This document shows, in pieces, positions 19,951 to 30,302 of a stretch of DNA of 64,000 nt. The stretch comes from Macrosoma leucophasiata (taxonomy: Eukaryota > Arthropoda > Insecta > Lepidoptera > Hedylidae). The stretch covers positions 17,752,001 to 17,816,000 of the forward strand of contig JAWQUS010000030.1 in the NCBI GenBank assembly GCA_036365455.1, in the 5' to 3' direction. The translations under genes and the position numbers were made by a program. The first letter of the stretch is position 1; every line of letters starts with the position of its first letter. Below the pieces are notes generated by a model. That model searched no databases and had not been told where the DNA came from. It saw nothing but the letters and a program-made list of their open reading frames with translations.

Positions 19951-20012
19951 AGAATCCAAATACAAGACCAAGCGACCACAGAGAATCCAAATACAAGACC
20001 AAGCGACCACAG
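19951..20012 (+). repeat. Exact 31-bp tandem duplication
   Basis: AGAATCCAAATACAAGACCA followed by AGCGACCACAG occurs twice without a mismatch (19951-19981 and 19982-20012). Confidence 0.95.
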
Positions 20013-20059
20013 ACCATTAATTTAAATTATTATATATCAGAATACTGATAGAGACTGCT

Positions 20060-20095
20060 AGACTGTCGATAGAGGGAGCCCTCTATCGACAGTCT
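20060..20095. repeat. Perfect 17-bp hairpin
   Basis: AGACTGTCGATAGAGGG and CCCTCTATCGACAGTCT with a 2-nt loop, in unique sequence. Confidence 0.95.
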
Positions 20096-20571
20096 GCGGC
20101 CGTACTATGTACATTTACTGTCAACCTAAACTGAAACGCTGTTAGCTTTGACTCGTTTCTTCATACGCGCTGTCACATAAGACAAATGAATCAAGATTTT
20201 GGCAGCGCCTTAACTGAATCGCAATAAGCCGTCATGGTACAGGCTCTGAAGTAAACTAATTCCATTCTAAAGTTTGAATTTATCACAATTTTAACGAACT
20301 CAATCTTATTTATTATCTAATAAAATCCACAATGGTCAGCTTATTAAAGAAAACTGTGTGTAAGTTTTACATAGAAACAGCCCTTTCTGTAATTTTGACT
20401 TGAAATTAATATTTCTTGAATTCGCCGGGCTAAAACTTTTATTAATAAGATGCATAATATGAAACTTTCACCACGCCAATTTAAGTACCTTTGCTAAATG
20501 TCTGTTAACAAATATCTAAAACTTATAATATGGAGTAAATGTAAGTTTGCATAATATCATTATGATAACCA

Positions 20572-20880
20572 AAGGGCCGTTCACAAAATACGTTCGCATA
20601 CATGGAAGGGAAGGGTCTCGTTGATCGTGACAAAATGTGACCCCCTGTCACGGAGGCCCGGGGGTCCACGGCAACGTGAACTGCGCAGTACATTTTAAAA
20701 CTTTTATTAATATTTTGTTAGACTATTATGAATAAAAAGTGATATTCGGGGGGTCTTAGTTTTTGTGACGTAATATGTTTAGGGGGGGGGGGTCACTGAT
20801 AGTATGACACAGCGTGACAAAAGGGGGGGAAGGGGTCAGAAAGGCTCATTTTAGCGTGACGTATTTTATGAAAGCTCCCC
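20572..20880. mobile_element. TIR-like element with G-runs
   Basis: GGGCCGTTCACAAAATACGT at the left and ACGTATTTTATGAAAGCTCC at the right; inside are CGTGACAAAATGTGACCCCC and a run of nine or more G. Resembles 50673-51003 in its GGGGCCGTTCA terminus. Confidence 0.65.
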
Positions 20881-21469
20881 ACTGATGGTACAAAACTTAT
20901 TAAATTTAACTTAAATGTATAACAGACATTTTACTTCTTGTTTTATTTATAATGTAATCTACAATAAATTAATAATTATGTGTAATTAAATATTTGAAAA
21001 GTTTTGAAAATACATTTTGTTAGCAAACCGCACTCTTAACTTCAAACCAGTCAGTCATTCAACGAACCTTTCATTCAGTTCATTTATCGTTCAATCATAA
21101 TTGTTAAAGTCCAGATAACTTAGACTCGTACTTAAATAAAATATTAGACTAGGTAATTTCATGTAAATGAAATATTTTCACATTTTCATATATTTAAAAT
21201 TCAATATTGGGTAAACAATTATGCTTTAAATATAATAAAACTGTGAATAAATAGAAATAATATGTTCGAGATACAGTTGAACATGTAAAGCTGCTTAGAA
21301 TTATGATGCACTCATTCATGTGATATTTATAAATTAAATTGCGATAATGTTCACTCATCTTTTATTATAGATAGAAAGTGTATGTGCTAACACTGTTTTA
21401 GAATAAGAAAACTATTTGGTAACTAATTGCACATGGTATCAATATAATTATTCCGGAATGGCCTACGTA

Positions 21470-22015
21470 AAAAGTATTAAGGAGATGTTGCAAAAATGTA
21501 TGGACCTCCGGCCATGTATTGTACACAATATCATTAAACAGACAAAATCAATATAAAAACGTTTTTTTACTGCATAGTTTTACGTATTTAACTTTGTTTG
21601 CAGTTACAAAATATTATTTGCCGTTAGAATTGCAACCCAAACCAACATGGCGAATATGACGGGCGATGTCATTTTGACATTTTCACTTTTTTTGTTTTTT
21701 TGATTATATTTTAGTACTTGGAGAAAAAAGTAATATTTTCTAAATACTTTCGAATTCGATTTCATGTGTTTATACTAAGAACTTATACAATACTAAAAAC
21801 TTATCGATTTCCAATTCAAAGAAGCGTCGGCTTTATCGCCGCCATGTTGAATATGGTTGAAAATGATAAAATCGTTTGAATTAAATGTGGTAGTAACTCT
21901 AAAATATATTCTTGAATAAATTAATAGTATTTTTTTCGGATTCTTCTTTAATGTACCCATTTTTTGAGGACGTGTACGAACCAGAGCCGAGCTCGCAACA
22001 TCTCCTTTCTAAATT
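21470..22015. mobile_element. TIR element, about 540 bp
   Basis: AAGGAGATGTTGCAAAAATG near the left end and GCTCGCAACATCTCCTTTCT at the right; terminal match AGGAGATGTTGC. No ORF; non-autonomous. Confidence 0.65.
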
Positions 22016-22182
22016 ATATTTTGTCCGTTTGTCAGTTGCTCAATGAATTAACAAATGCCATAATTATACTATTTCAATGTTTTTACATAAGTACTGGTCT
22101 AAAAAAATAACTAACCAGCATCGAACCTACTACTATTTAAAGTTACAATTGTGACAAAGTAAAACAGTGTTTATCTACTAAC

Positions 22183-22316
22183 CCCTTATTCATAAACGTA
22201 CATTAGATACGTTTTAGCTATAGAATGCTTTGTCTTTGTCAATCGTATTGTCAAATGTGTAGGATAGAAAAAGACAAAGGAGAGATTAGCAACACTTTAG
22301 CTATAATACGTTTGGA
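22183..22316. mobile_element. TIR element G, truncated
   Basis: CCTTATTCATAAACGTACAT to TAGCTATAATACGTTT. The right end is cut where repeat A starts. Confidence 0.8.
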
Positions 22317-22613
22317 TTTTTTTACTGGCGGTAAATAAATAAGGTAAGGCATCGAGCGGCTGGAGACGAACCGCCTACGTACGTCCAAAAACCGCATTAC
22401 CTTATCTAACTGCCACCAATGGTAGTATTCAGTACTGTCGTGTTCAGGTGAGATGGTAATACATGGCCGCGTAATCACTGTCATAGAGGCAAAATAACTT
22501 AGATCTCAGCGGTGGTAACACATCTGTATTGTTTTGATTTTTGTGTAGATGTCTATAGTCTGCAGAATTCAATTACCATCTATGTGAACTGCATGCTTGT
22601 TTTTCATCTTCTT
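22317..22613 (-). mobile_element. Repeat A copy, diverged
   Basis: TTTACTGGCGGTAAATAAAT to GAACTGCATGCTTGTTTTTC; joins the truncated element G directly. Confidence 0.8.
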
Positions 22614-23920
22614 TGCATATAAAATAACATTTAAAATATGATTGATTGAATCGATCCGTAGTACTGGATGGATCCAATTAATCGATACTCCACCCTAGAT
22701 AATCGAGATTTGGTCTTTTTGTTTCAAGAACAACCAGTGAAATTTAGGAATTTAAACCAACCACAGTAAAAAAGGCGTTGACATTAAAATCCTCTTTTTT
22801 GTTATTGCTCGTCTTAGTTATTCATGATGGAATTGGTTTTTTTAACCGACTTAAAAAAGGAGGAGGTTTTCAATTCGCCTCTGTATGTTTATTTTTGTAG
22901 TATCATGATATTCTACAAATAGAAAATAGATCGATTAATCGGCAATCGTTCCCACGTCCATTTAATCGTGGATCGATTTCTGACATCGATTCGAATCGAT
23001 TCAATAACCGATCTTTTAGAATGAATCGACACCCTCTTTATAAATCTACAGTATAAGAATTAAAACAGTGTTGGAATGTACAATGTAATCCAATTAAACG
23101 GTAATAAGTATTGTATGCTTAAGCCACAGGTAATACATTGATAGGATACTGTGATAGAAAGTTTAGACGCGAATATTAATGTACTGATTGCTTGAAAAAT
23201 TCTAATAATAATATAACAAACGGCTTACTTACACTTACTTACTAATTTGACCGTAACATCATATTTACTGTAGACCATGGAATATCGTCTGCTGAATATG
23301 ATAACCTACTAATTCTATTTTCATAAAATAGACCTAGCAGACGTCTTTCTAAACTTCAGCGCCATCTATTGGCATCATTTTTTTTTATCGAAAGCATTCA
23401 AGTCCAGTCCTTGAAAATGTCAAGGTACATTTAAAATAGAGTTAGCAGGTTAGCCGACTAATATGTTTTTTTCAAGCAATCAAACGCGCTATTGGGTGTA
23501 AGTAAGATTGCCTTGTAACTTAGCAAGAAGCGGCAGCTTCGTAGGGACAGCTAGGCTGTGCTAAACTGTAATGTTTCTTCAATAAATTATTGTAAGTTAC
23601 ACATTCGGATTTTTATTTGCTCTACACCTGAAACCTTACATGGAATTGTTTTTGAAGGATCAATTCGAGTTTTGGCCAAGAATATCCAAGGTTGAGAAAC
23701 TGCTTTAAAATATCTGTAGAAAGGAAAGGAAGGGCTCTCATCTAAAGTATAATATATATTATTAAATATATATAAAGTATAATATATATTTAATAATATA
23801 TATTAAAGACCTTTTCCGAAGTTTTAATTATTTTTACCTCACTGTAATAAAATTTAATAAAATATGTACATGCTATAAATGTTGATATAAAGAATTTGTT
23901 CTCCTGAAATAAAATAAGTA
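22614..23920. other. Intergenic, mostly unassigned
   Basis: AT-rich. It holds AACCGACTTAAAAAAGGAGG (about 22843), a piece of a widespread lepidopteran repeat also seen at 29644, and an AT-only palindromic stretch near 23747-23805. No gene seen. Confidence 0.5.
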
Positions 23921-24183
23921 CTGGCGGTAGAGCTCCAGTGACGGAGCTCGCGCTCGCTAATTTACTTGCCGCTAAATGTAAGTGTTTAGTTTAATACTAT
24001 CGTGTTCCGGTCAGGTGGTAATGTACGGCCCTGTTATTTCCGGCACAGAGGCATAACACCTTAGGCCTCAGGAGTGGTAACGCATCTGCATTTTGACCTT
24101 GGTCTTCGTGTGGGTGTCTATAGGCTGCAGTCATCACTTAACATCAATGTGAACTGCACGCTTGTTTGCCACTTCCATTACTT
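23921..24183 (-). mobile_element. Repeat A copy
   Basis: TACTGGCGGTAGAGCTCCAG to GCACGCTTGTTTGCCACTTC, with a small deletion after the GAGCTCGCG box. Confidence 0.85.
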
Positions 24184-25076
24184 AAAAAATATAGGTATAT
24201 ATTTTAATGCCGGGAAATTTTCTATATACCATCAGAATATATTGAACAATTGTGTTTCACCTTGGCACTTGGCACTGTTTTTCGTTATTTTTTACAAAGT
24301 GAGCTTGCTATGTTCCTTTCTTTTTTTTTCTATCCAGACAAAGATAAAATAACTTATTTTTGAGATGGGCGAAGTACCCCGTCAAGAAATGAGCACATTG
24401 AGCTTTTGATTGAAGAAGACAATCGGCTTATTTAGAATTCGTAAAACGCATCGACGAAGAAGCTGTGTGATCGTTGGTTGTTGGTATGTAATCAATGACA
24501 ACTGATGGTGTTACATCTTACCTTTTGTTTCTATCCCACAACATTTACAACTTGCTAGAGCATTAAAAATATTATATTTTAAGTTTTATTTATTTCTTGA
24601 ATGTTTCAACTTCACGGTGTTGATATTTTTGAAAGACAAAAGTAGTTGTCTGTAATATATTTATCGCTCCATATCAATCAAAAAGAAAACAAGTAGTAGA
24701 TTTTGTGAAAACTTTATTAAAAATGGTTCACAAATTACATAGTCATAAAAGACATTTCAACAAACTGTTCGCCTTAGCCTACATGTATAGATTATATTAT
24801 AGGATATACAAAGCTTAACTACACACACACAGTCACTCAATTCGCAACATGTATAATGTGCTTTGTTTGAATCCTCTCACATTTTATGACTTGAAAAAGA
24901 TTTAAAACATGTCGTATTTATTAGATTCTATTATCTAGGAGAACATTTTGATATGTAAAATGTAGGAAAATATTGTCACGTTTCACAAATATAATTAAAA
25001 ACAAATTATTACAATGATTGAAGAATAATTAATTCAAAGATAATTATCGTCCGAAATCAAACAAATAAGTGAGGAA

Positions 25077-25236
25077 TCTTGAGATTTACAGACCGCACTA
25101 CGACTTTTACGTAGTATTTGTATTTTCTTTGTTTACTTTCAGCAAAATATGCTGAGAACTGTCAGTAAAGTATGCGTTTTGACAGTTCTCAGCGTACTTT
25201 GATGAAAGTGGTAGTGCGGTCTGTGAATCTCACCAA
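25077..25236. mobile_element. Foldback MITE C
   Basis: TTGAGATTTACAGACCGCAC to GTGCGGTCTGTGAATCTCAC with arms GCTGAGAACTGTCAGTAAAG / TTGACAGTTCTCAGC. Confidence 0.88.
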
Positions 25237-26973
25237 TAATAACACAGTATACAAATGCAAATCATTACTATGGTAATCATTTATTAATAAATGTTCCTTA
25301 CAATAATGTAATAATCAACGATTATTATTGCTCAACATTCACACATCAATATTTTAAATATTTCGCTTCGTGTTTAACAACCGTTGAAATTCATTAAAAT
25401 AGATACGACACGTTACTAATTCTAGCTAATTAATTTATAATTATACTAAAACAAATTTCAAACATTGAGTTTTATATAAAAATGAAGAATACAGAAAATA
25501 CAAATGGCTCATAAATTCTATAATCATTTGATTTCCACAGACAAACAAATATTAAATTATTTATTTATAAATATTTTATTTATAGCTCCTAGCATACCCT
25601 GCAGGATGGAAGGAAATGAAAAATCTGAGTTTCCTATTTACTTAATTTATTGTTTTCATTATTTATCCAAAACACACTTTCATGTATTTTGTTTGTAAAT
25701 ATATTAAATATCTTTAAAAAAACTTGGCTGGTATGGAACAACCAAATTTATAATAATTATCCAAATCTAAGTCTTCCTGTTTCTTAATTTAAGACTAAAA
25801 TTTTCACAATAAATAAAAAACAATTTTTAAAATCAACCTGTCGTTACTGGCACTTTTCTTCCGTCGTAGTTTTCGGAGACTTAAGTTCGGTACACGCGAG
25901 CTAAACCTCTTAAAATATTTTTCATTTTTAACTGTTTCTTTATTTTAATATATAGGCAATGGCGAGGTTTAATAATATCGTCTGTGGAAATACCAATCAC
26001 AAGTTAATAAAACACAAAAAACATCAAAATACTGATCGTAATTTAGGAACTACCGATAGCCATTACAAGATTCTCGATAATTAAATTAAACAAATCACAA
26101 AATCAGTACACACGGGTCATTTGAGAGCTAATAAGGCACTACAGAAGCGCGCCGGGCCATAGACAAACCTCTTTATCACAGCTGTCAAAATGCACAAAAA
26201 AAACAATGCATTGTCCCTTGTAATAAAGCTAAGTGCGAACATGGCTTAATCTTAACATCTATGTCTTACGGTAAGTTACGAGACTTGTCTATGGTCAATT
26301 TTTTATGACGAATTGACGTAAACACGCCCGTTCCACTGGTAAGAACATAATGGCTGAGAATTTTCCTAAACATTCGACGTAGAAAAATAAATAAATTGAT
26401 ACTTAATAGAAATACTTAATAATTGTAAATCGAGGAATCGCAGTAGTCGGTGTTGTCCTAAAGTTTGGTCCCCGGGTTAAGATCACATTTTGCGTTCTAA
26501 CTATCAGTACAATGTGATATTTTTTTTACAATTTAACATAAAGCATTTTATTTTCTTCCCTTGATAGTTGACTTTACACATAATCAATGAAAATATACAA
26601 GTTTTAGTTTGTACAAATCATACGACACGATAGCGTATAAATGCTTTGAAACGACCTCGTTGCCAAAACAATCATTAGGGGAGTCCAAGAGCGGATTTTC
26701 GCAGTTACTAGAGCGCATCAGATTAAGATATAGGGGATACCCTTGTTCAGTATTTCCACCAAATCTAATCATAGAGGCGCGCCCTTAAGGCAGCTGTTCA
26801 AAATTTACAAACAACCGTCGTAAGGTTACCTCTTCCAAATCATCAGAATTTTTAATGAATCTTTTCGATATATTTAACATCCTCTCAGAATATCTGACGC
26901 GTCCTTGACTCGTGCCTTCGACCTTTTCAAAAGAGTCAAAAAATGAGGTGAAAAAGTAGTCAAGCATGTTAGA

Positions 26974-27258
26974 GCATAGAGCAACACCGGAGGGGAGTAG
27001 CCATATACAGGCTTTCCCCTCTGTCAAAGCCAAATGGGCCTATACCTGTCGCCTAGATGTTTAAATGTGTGCGTGAAATTGTTTCTGTATTTTGTTAAAG
27101 TCCAGGTGTGAGTTTCGTAATAATAGACAATTTTTGGCGTGTGCGTATGTGTCGCACGCTTTTCCCCCCGCAAAAAAATGACAGACTGTTTTGCATCGGT
27201 AATAAACGCTATGGCCCCTCCAGTCCGCCGCGGCCGGTGGCCCGTGTTGCTCTATAAC
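26974..27258. mobile_element. TIR element E
   Basis: CATAGAGCAACACCGGAGGG to GGCCCGTGTTGCTCTATAAC, in the opposite orientation to the copies at 6242 and 58288. Confidence 0.85.
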
Positions 27259-28381
27259 GCAGAGTGACTGTTAAATTAATGCAATCGAAGCTTACAACCA
27301 AAATTCTGACGATTTAGAAGTGAGAAAAATTTTACTGGCTCCCCTAAGGGCGCGCTCTTATACAGACAGCTCAGATTCGCTAGATACTCAACATGGTGCA
27401 AGTTTACACATATCTTCAATCTGACGCGTTCAAGTATCTGCAAAAAATCTCATTTTGAGCACTTTAAATTGATTACATTAAGATATTAGTGCAACCAAGC
27501 TCTATGCTTCCATAAAAAAAAAATATGTCTTTATGTTAAACTGTACCATGAGAAATAAAATTTCGACATTAGGACAACCACTACTCAATTAGCTCGATAA
27601 CTTACCACTAAATTGTTTAACAATGAGTCGGGTTTCGTACGAACCAAGCTCAATTTGAAATCGTGAGTCCATTGCGCGAGCCGGTACGTTATATATACAT
27701 CACAATCATTTATATACAACAGCCTTTTTTTGTTTTTTTTTTCTTATTTTTTAATTTATCAGCACAGACATTGGCTGAATCCACTGGCATTTGTTACAGA
27801 TAAAAAATAATACAAAATGTAATTTATTCCAAATGCTCGTTGACTCAGCGAACGTTTGACTAAATTTATAGATTGTTAATTGATTCAATGTTTTAAAAAT
27901 TCGTTCAAAACGAAAGAATCAAATATCGATAACTTTTATTCGTAGATGTAAAACGAAACTCAAATTCAGTCGAGAGTTTCGTAGTCAAGTCGGTATCAAC
28001 GTCTTTTTGCAAATATAAGTCTAAAACCACACTTGCTACATACAACCTTAATGTATGTCTAATAAGTAGGCGTAGTAGCGTATTAATAGCATGGCGGTGA
28101 TTAATGTAAATTATTCTAATCAATAGCAGCTTTGACGAGTCAATAAATAAACAAGTAGAAAATATGAAACACTGGTAGATAGAGGTACGGTATTTAAGTT
28201 GTGTAAAAACGTAGTAGGGTCAAAAGTCAATGCTGCAGCATCGCCCTAGATAAAAATAATCGTCTGTCGATAAGCCAGCGGCCATGTTATGATGTTTTAT
28301 TGCTATACAAATTAGGTACCTAAATTGAATGAACAGCGCATGTAAATAAAAATGAAAGAATTTGAAATTTGTATTCAAATA

Positions 28382-28425
28382 AACATGCAAAGTGTGCATG
28401 TACCTTAATGCACACTTTGCATGTT
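28382..28425. repeat. Perfect 18-bp hairpin
   Basis: AACATGCAAAGTGTGCAT and ATGCACACTTTGCATGTT with an 8-nt loop. Confidence 0.95.
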
Positions 28426-28426
28426 A

Positions 28427-28485
28427 TGTATGCATGCATTTCTGCTCACCCCTTCGAGGAATAAAGGCGAGAAGTTATTATTTAT
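28427..28485 (+). mobile_element. SINE B2 3' tail fragment
   Basis: TGTATGCATGCATTTCTGCT, CACCCCTTCGAGGAATAAAG and GCGAGAAGTTA match the end of SINE B2. Confidence 0.65.
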
Positions 28486-28946
28486 TTTGTTTTATATAAC
28501 GATACATATGAGTGAGCGAAATGAGTTCCATTTTGATTCAATTTAATTTTGCAGATAGTATGACGTCGAAATTAACATTTTAGTCGTGTTGTTGTATCTA
28601 AAACTCAAACTGCACAAAAAAATTTAACCAGTCATATTCTACCGATAACGTATTGAAACTATGTCGGGGCGATGCTGTTGCAATGGTGACCTTTATTCGT
28701 GGGTGGACATTACAAGTAAACAATAATAAAAGGAAGATCTTATTATGAAATCACAGCGGAATTGTTACTTCTTTTAAGAACTACAGTGCAGGAGCTCGAG
28801 AGCTTTATCTAATATTATTATTCAGTTCATTTTCAATCGAAGATTAAATTAAAAAATAGCTAAGTATTTCTTTTATTTGAATGGACGGTTGAATAATATT
28901 AATCACTCATCAAAAGTGAATTTACATCTTTATTTTATGAAATGAA

Positions 28947-29177
28947 GGTGCAGCAGGCGTGCAGTTCCCACGGGTTAAGTGATGACTGCAGCCTATATAC
29001 ATCTACACAAACACCAGAGTTCAAAATGCAGATGCATTGCTACCCCTGAGACCTAAGTTGTTATGTCTCTATAGTTATTACAGGACCAATTCTCAAAATA
29101 AGATAGAAAATTATTACTACAGCGGATATATGACGCATGCTCTCAAGCTCCGCCACTGGAGGTCTACCACTAGTAAG
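28947..29177 (+). mobile_element. Repeat A copy, degraded
   Basis: GGTGCAGCAGGCGTGCAGTT to GAGGTCTACCACTAGTAAG, with an internal deletion. Confidence 0.7.
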
Positions 29178-29446
29178 TATAGACTATTTCCCATTTATAA
29201 ATATAAACAAAATGTATATTTTCTTGTAAATTAAAACATATCTCAATCTGAATTCTTCCCAAAACAGTGGTTTAAAATATGTAACAGATAATTTATCAGG
29301 TTCACAGTTCTACATTACCGCTTCGAATTACCATTAGAAATGTCATCTAACCGTTTAGGTAATTAACAGACAAACATAAAAACTAGCTAGTGTTCAATGA
29401 AAATGCGTGAAATGCGAAAAAAATGCGAAAATGCGAAAATGCCCAT

Positions 29447-29610
29447 CCCTCAGACCTATGCTCATTTTACTGTGCCTAAAGTTCCGGGGCCGTGCATTAC
29501 CACCCGACCGAAACACGACAGCGCTAATCACTACCATTTGGCGGCAAGTAGATTAGGTGATGCGGTGATGCGGTAAGGCCTACGCACACGAGCTCTATCG
29601 AGCGTCGGTG
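29447..29610 (+). mobile_element. Repeat A fragment, 3' half
   Basis: CAGACCTATGCTCATTTTAC to CACACGAGCTCTATCGAG; contains CATTTGGCGGCAAGTAGATT. Confidence 0.65.
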
Positions 29611-29635
29611 GGCGGAACAGATACGCCCACGCGTA

Positions 29636-29985
29636 CTTTTTTTAACCGACTTCGAAAAAAGGAGGTAATCAATTCGTCGGAATCTTTATATTTCTTATTG
29701 TCTTTGATTATAATTGTCTGTGTTCCGAACAGAGTAGTTTGTGCTGAGTCAAACATGCCAACACTCTTTTGTATGTATCTAATGTATGTTAACTATAGTT
29801 TTTAGTTTTGTTTGTTTGCTTGAATGTGCTAATCTCAGGAACTACTGGTATGATTTGAAAAATTCTTTCAGTCTTAGATAGCCCATTTAATGAGGAAGGC
29901 TTTTAAATAACATCACGCTTAGATGAATAGGAGAGGATAGGTAACATTGTAGGGGGCTTTAAGGGGGTATTAACGGGCCGCTAGT
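29636..29985 (+). mobile_element. Dispersed lepidopteran repeat fragments
   Basis: TTTTAACCGACTTCGAAAAA starts one common repeat. AATCTCAGGAACTACTGGTA to GTTGAATAGGAGAGG-type sequence (ATAGGAGAGGATAGGTAACA) belongs to another, also seen near 49835-49940. No ORF. Confidence 0.55.
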
Positions 29986-30128
29986 ATTTTCATATTGTTA
30001 CTAATAACAATATTCTTAATTGTATACAATAAGTGAGTGTATGTCATTGTGTGTGTGCATGTTTGTCTCGGCAGACACAACAGTGAACCTGATAAATTCC
30101 CTGTTAATTCCCGTGTATTGCTCCCAGC

Positions 30129-30302
30129 TTAAACCTTCTCCTCATTAAGGGGTTGCTCCTCGTGTTTCTGGACCTGCTGGACGGGTTGTGTGGAGTTCCA
30201 GGGCTGCAGGTCGCCGGAGCCGAAGCTGACGAAGCACAGCGCGCCGCAGATGTACGTGCCCGCCAAAATGTAGAACACAATCTGCCATTGCTCGTATGTG
30301 TT
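30129..30302 (-). CDS. SLC17-like terminal exon
   Basis: 174 nt including TAA, after a CTTACAG acceptor. It encodes NTYEQWQIVFYILAGTYICG, ALCFVSFGSGDLQPWNSTQP and a Gln/Glu-rich cytosolic tail. EQW(R/Q)IVFYI and FGS(G)xxQPWN mark the end of insect SLC17 transporters. Confidence 0.93.
   Translation of the reverse strand, partial: NTYEQWQIVFYILAGTYICGALCFVSFGSGDLQPWNSTQPVQQVQKHEEQPLNEEKV

Larger units (their letters stand above)
24184..28926. other. Repeat-poor AT-rich block between the genes
   Basis: Only one MITE C, one TIR element E, a SINE B2 tail and a hairpin were recognised here. Minus-strand AATAAA (TTTATT at 24713-24718) lies near the lower edge. No supported coding exon. It could include a long SLC17 3' UTR or a non-coding transcript, but nothing in the sequence proves that. 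Confidence 0.4.

Noticed and set aside
26584..27033. Two adjacent minus-strand ORFs of 62 and 82 codons
   Set aside because: A stop separates them, the upstream one begins inside TIR element E, and no family resemblance or splice sites were found.
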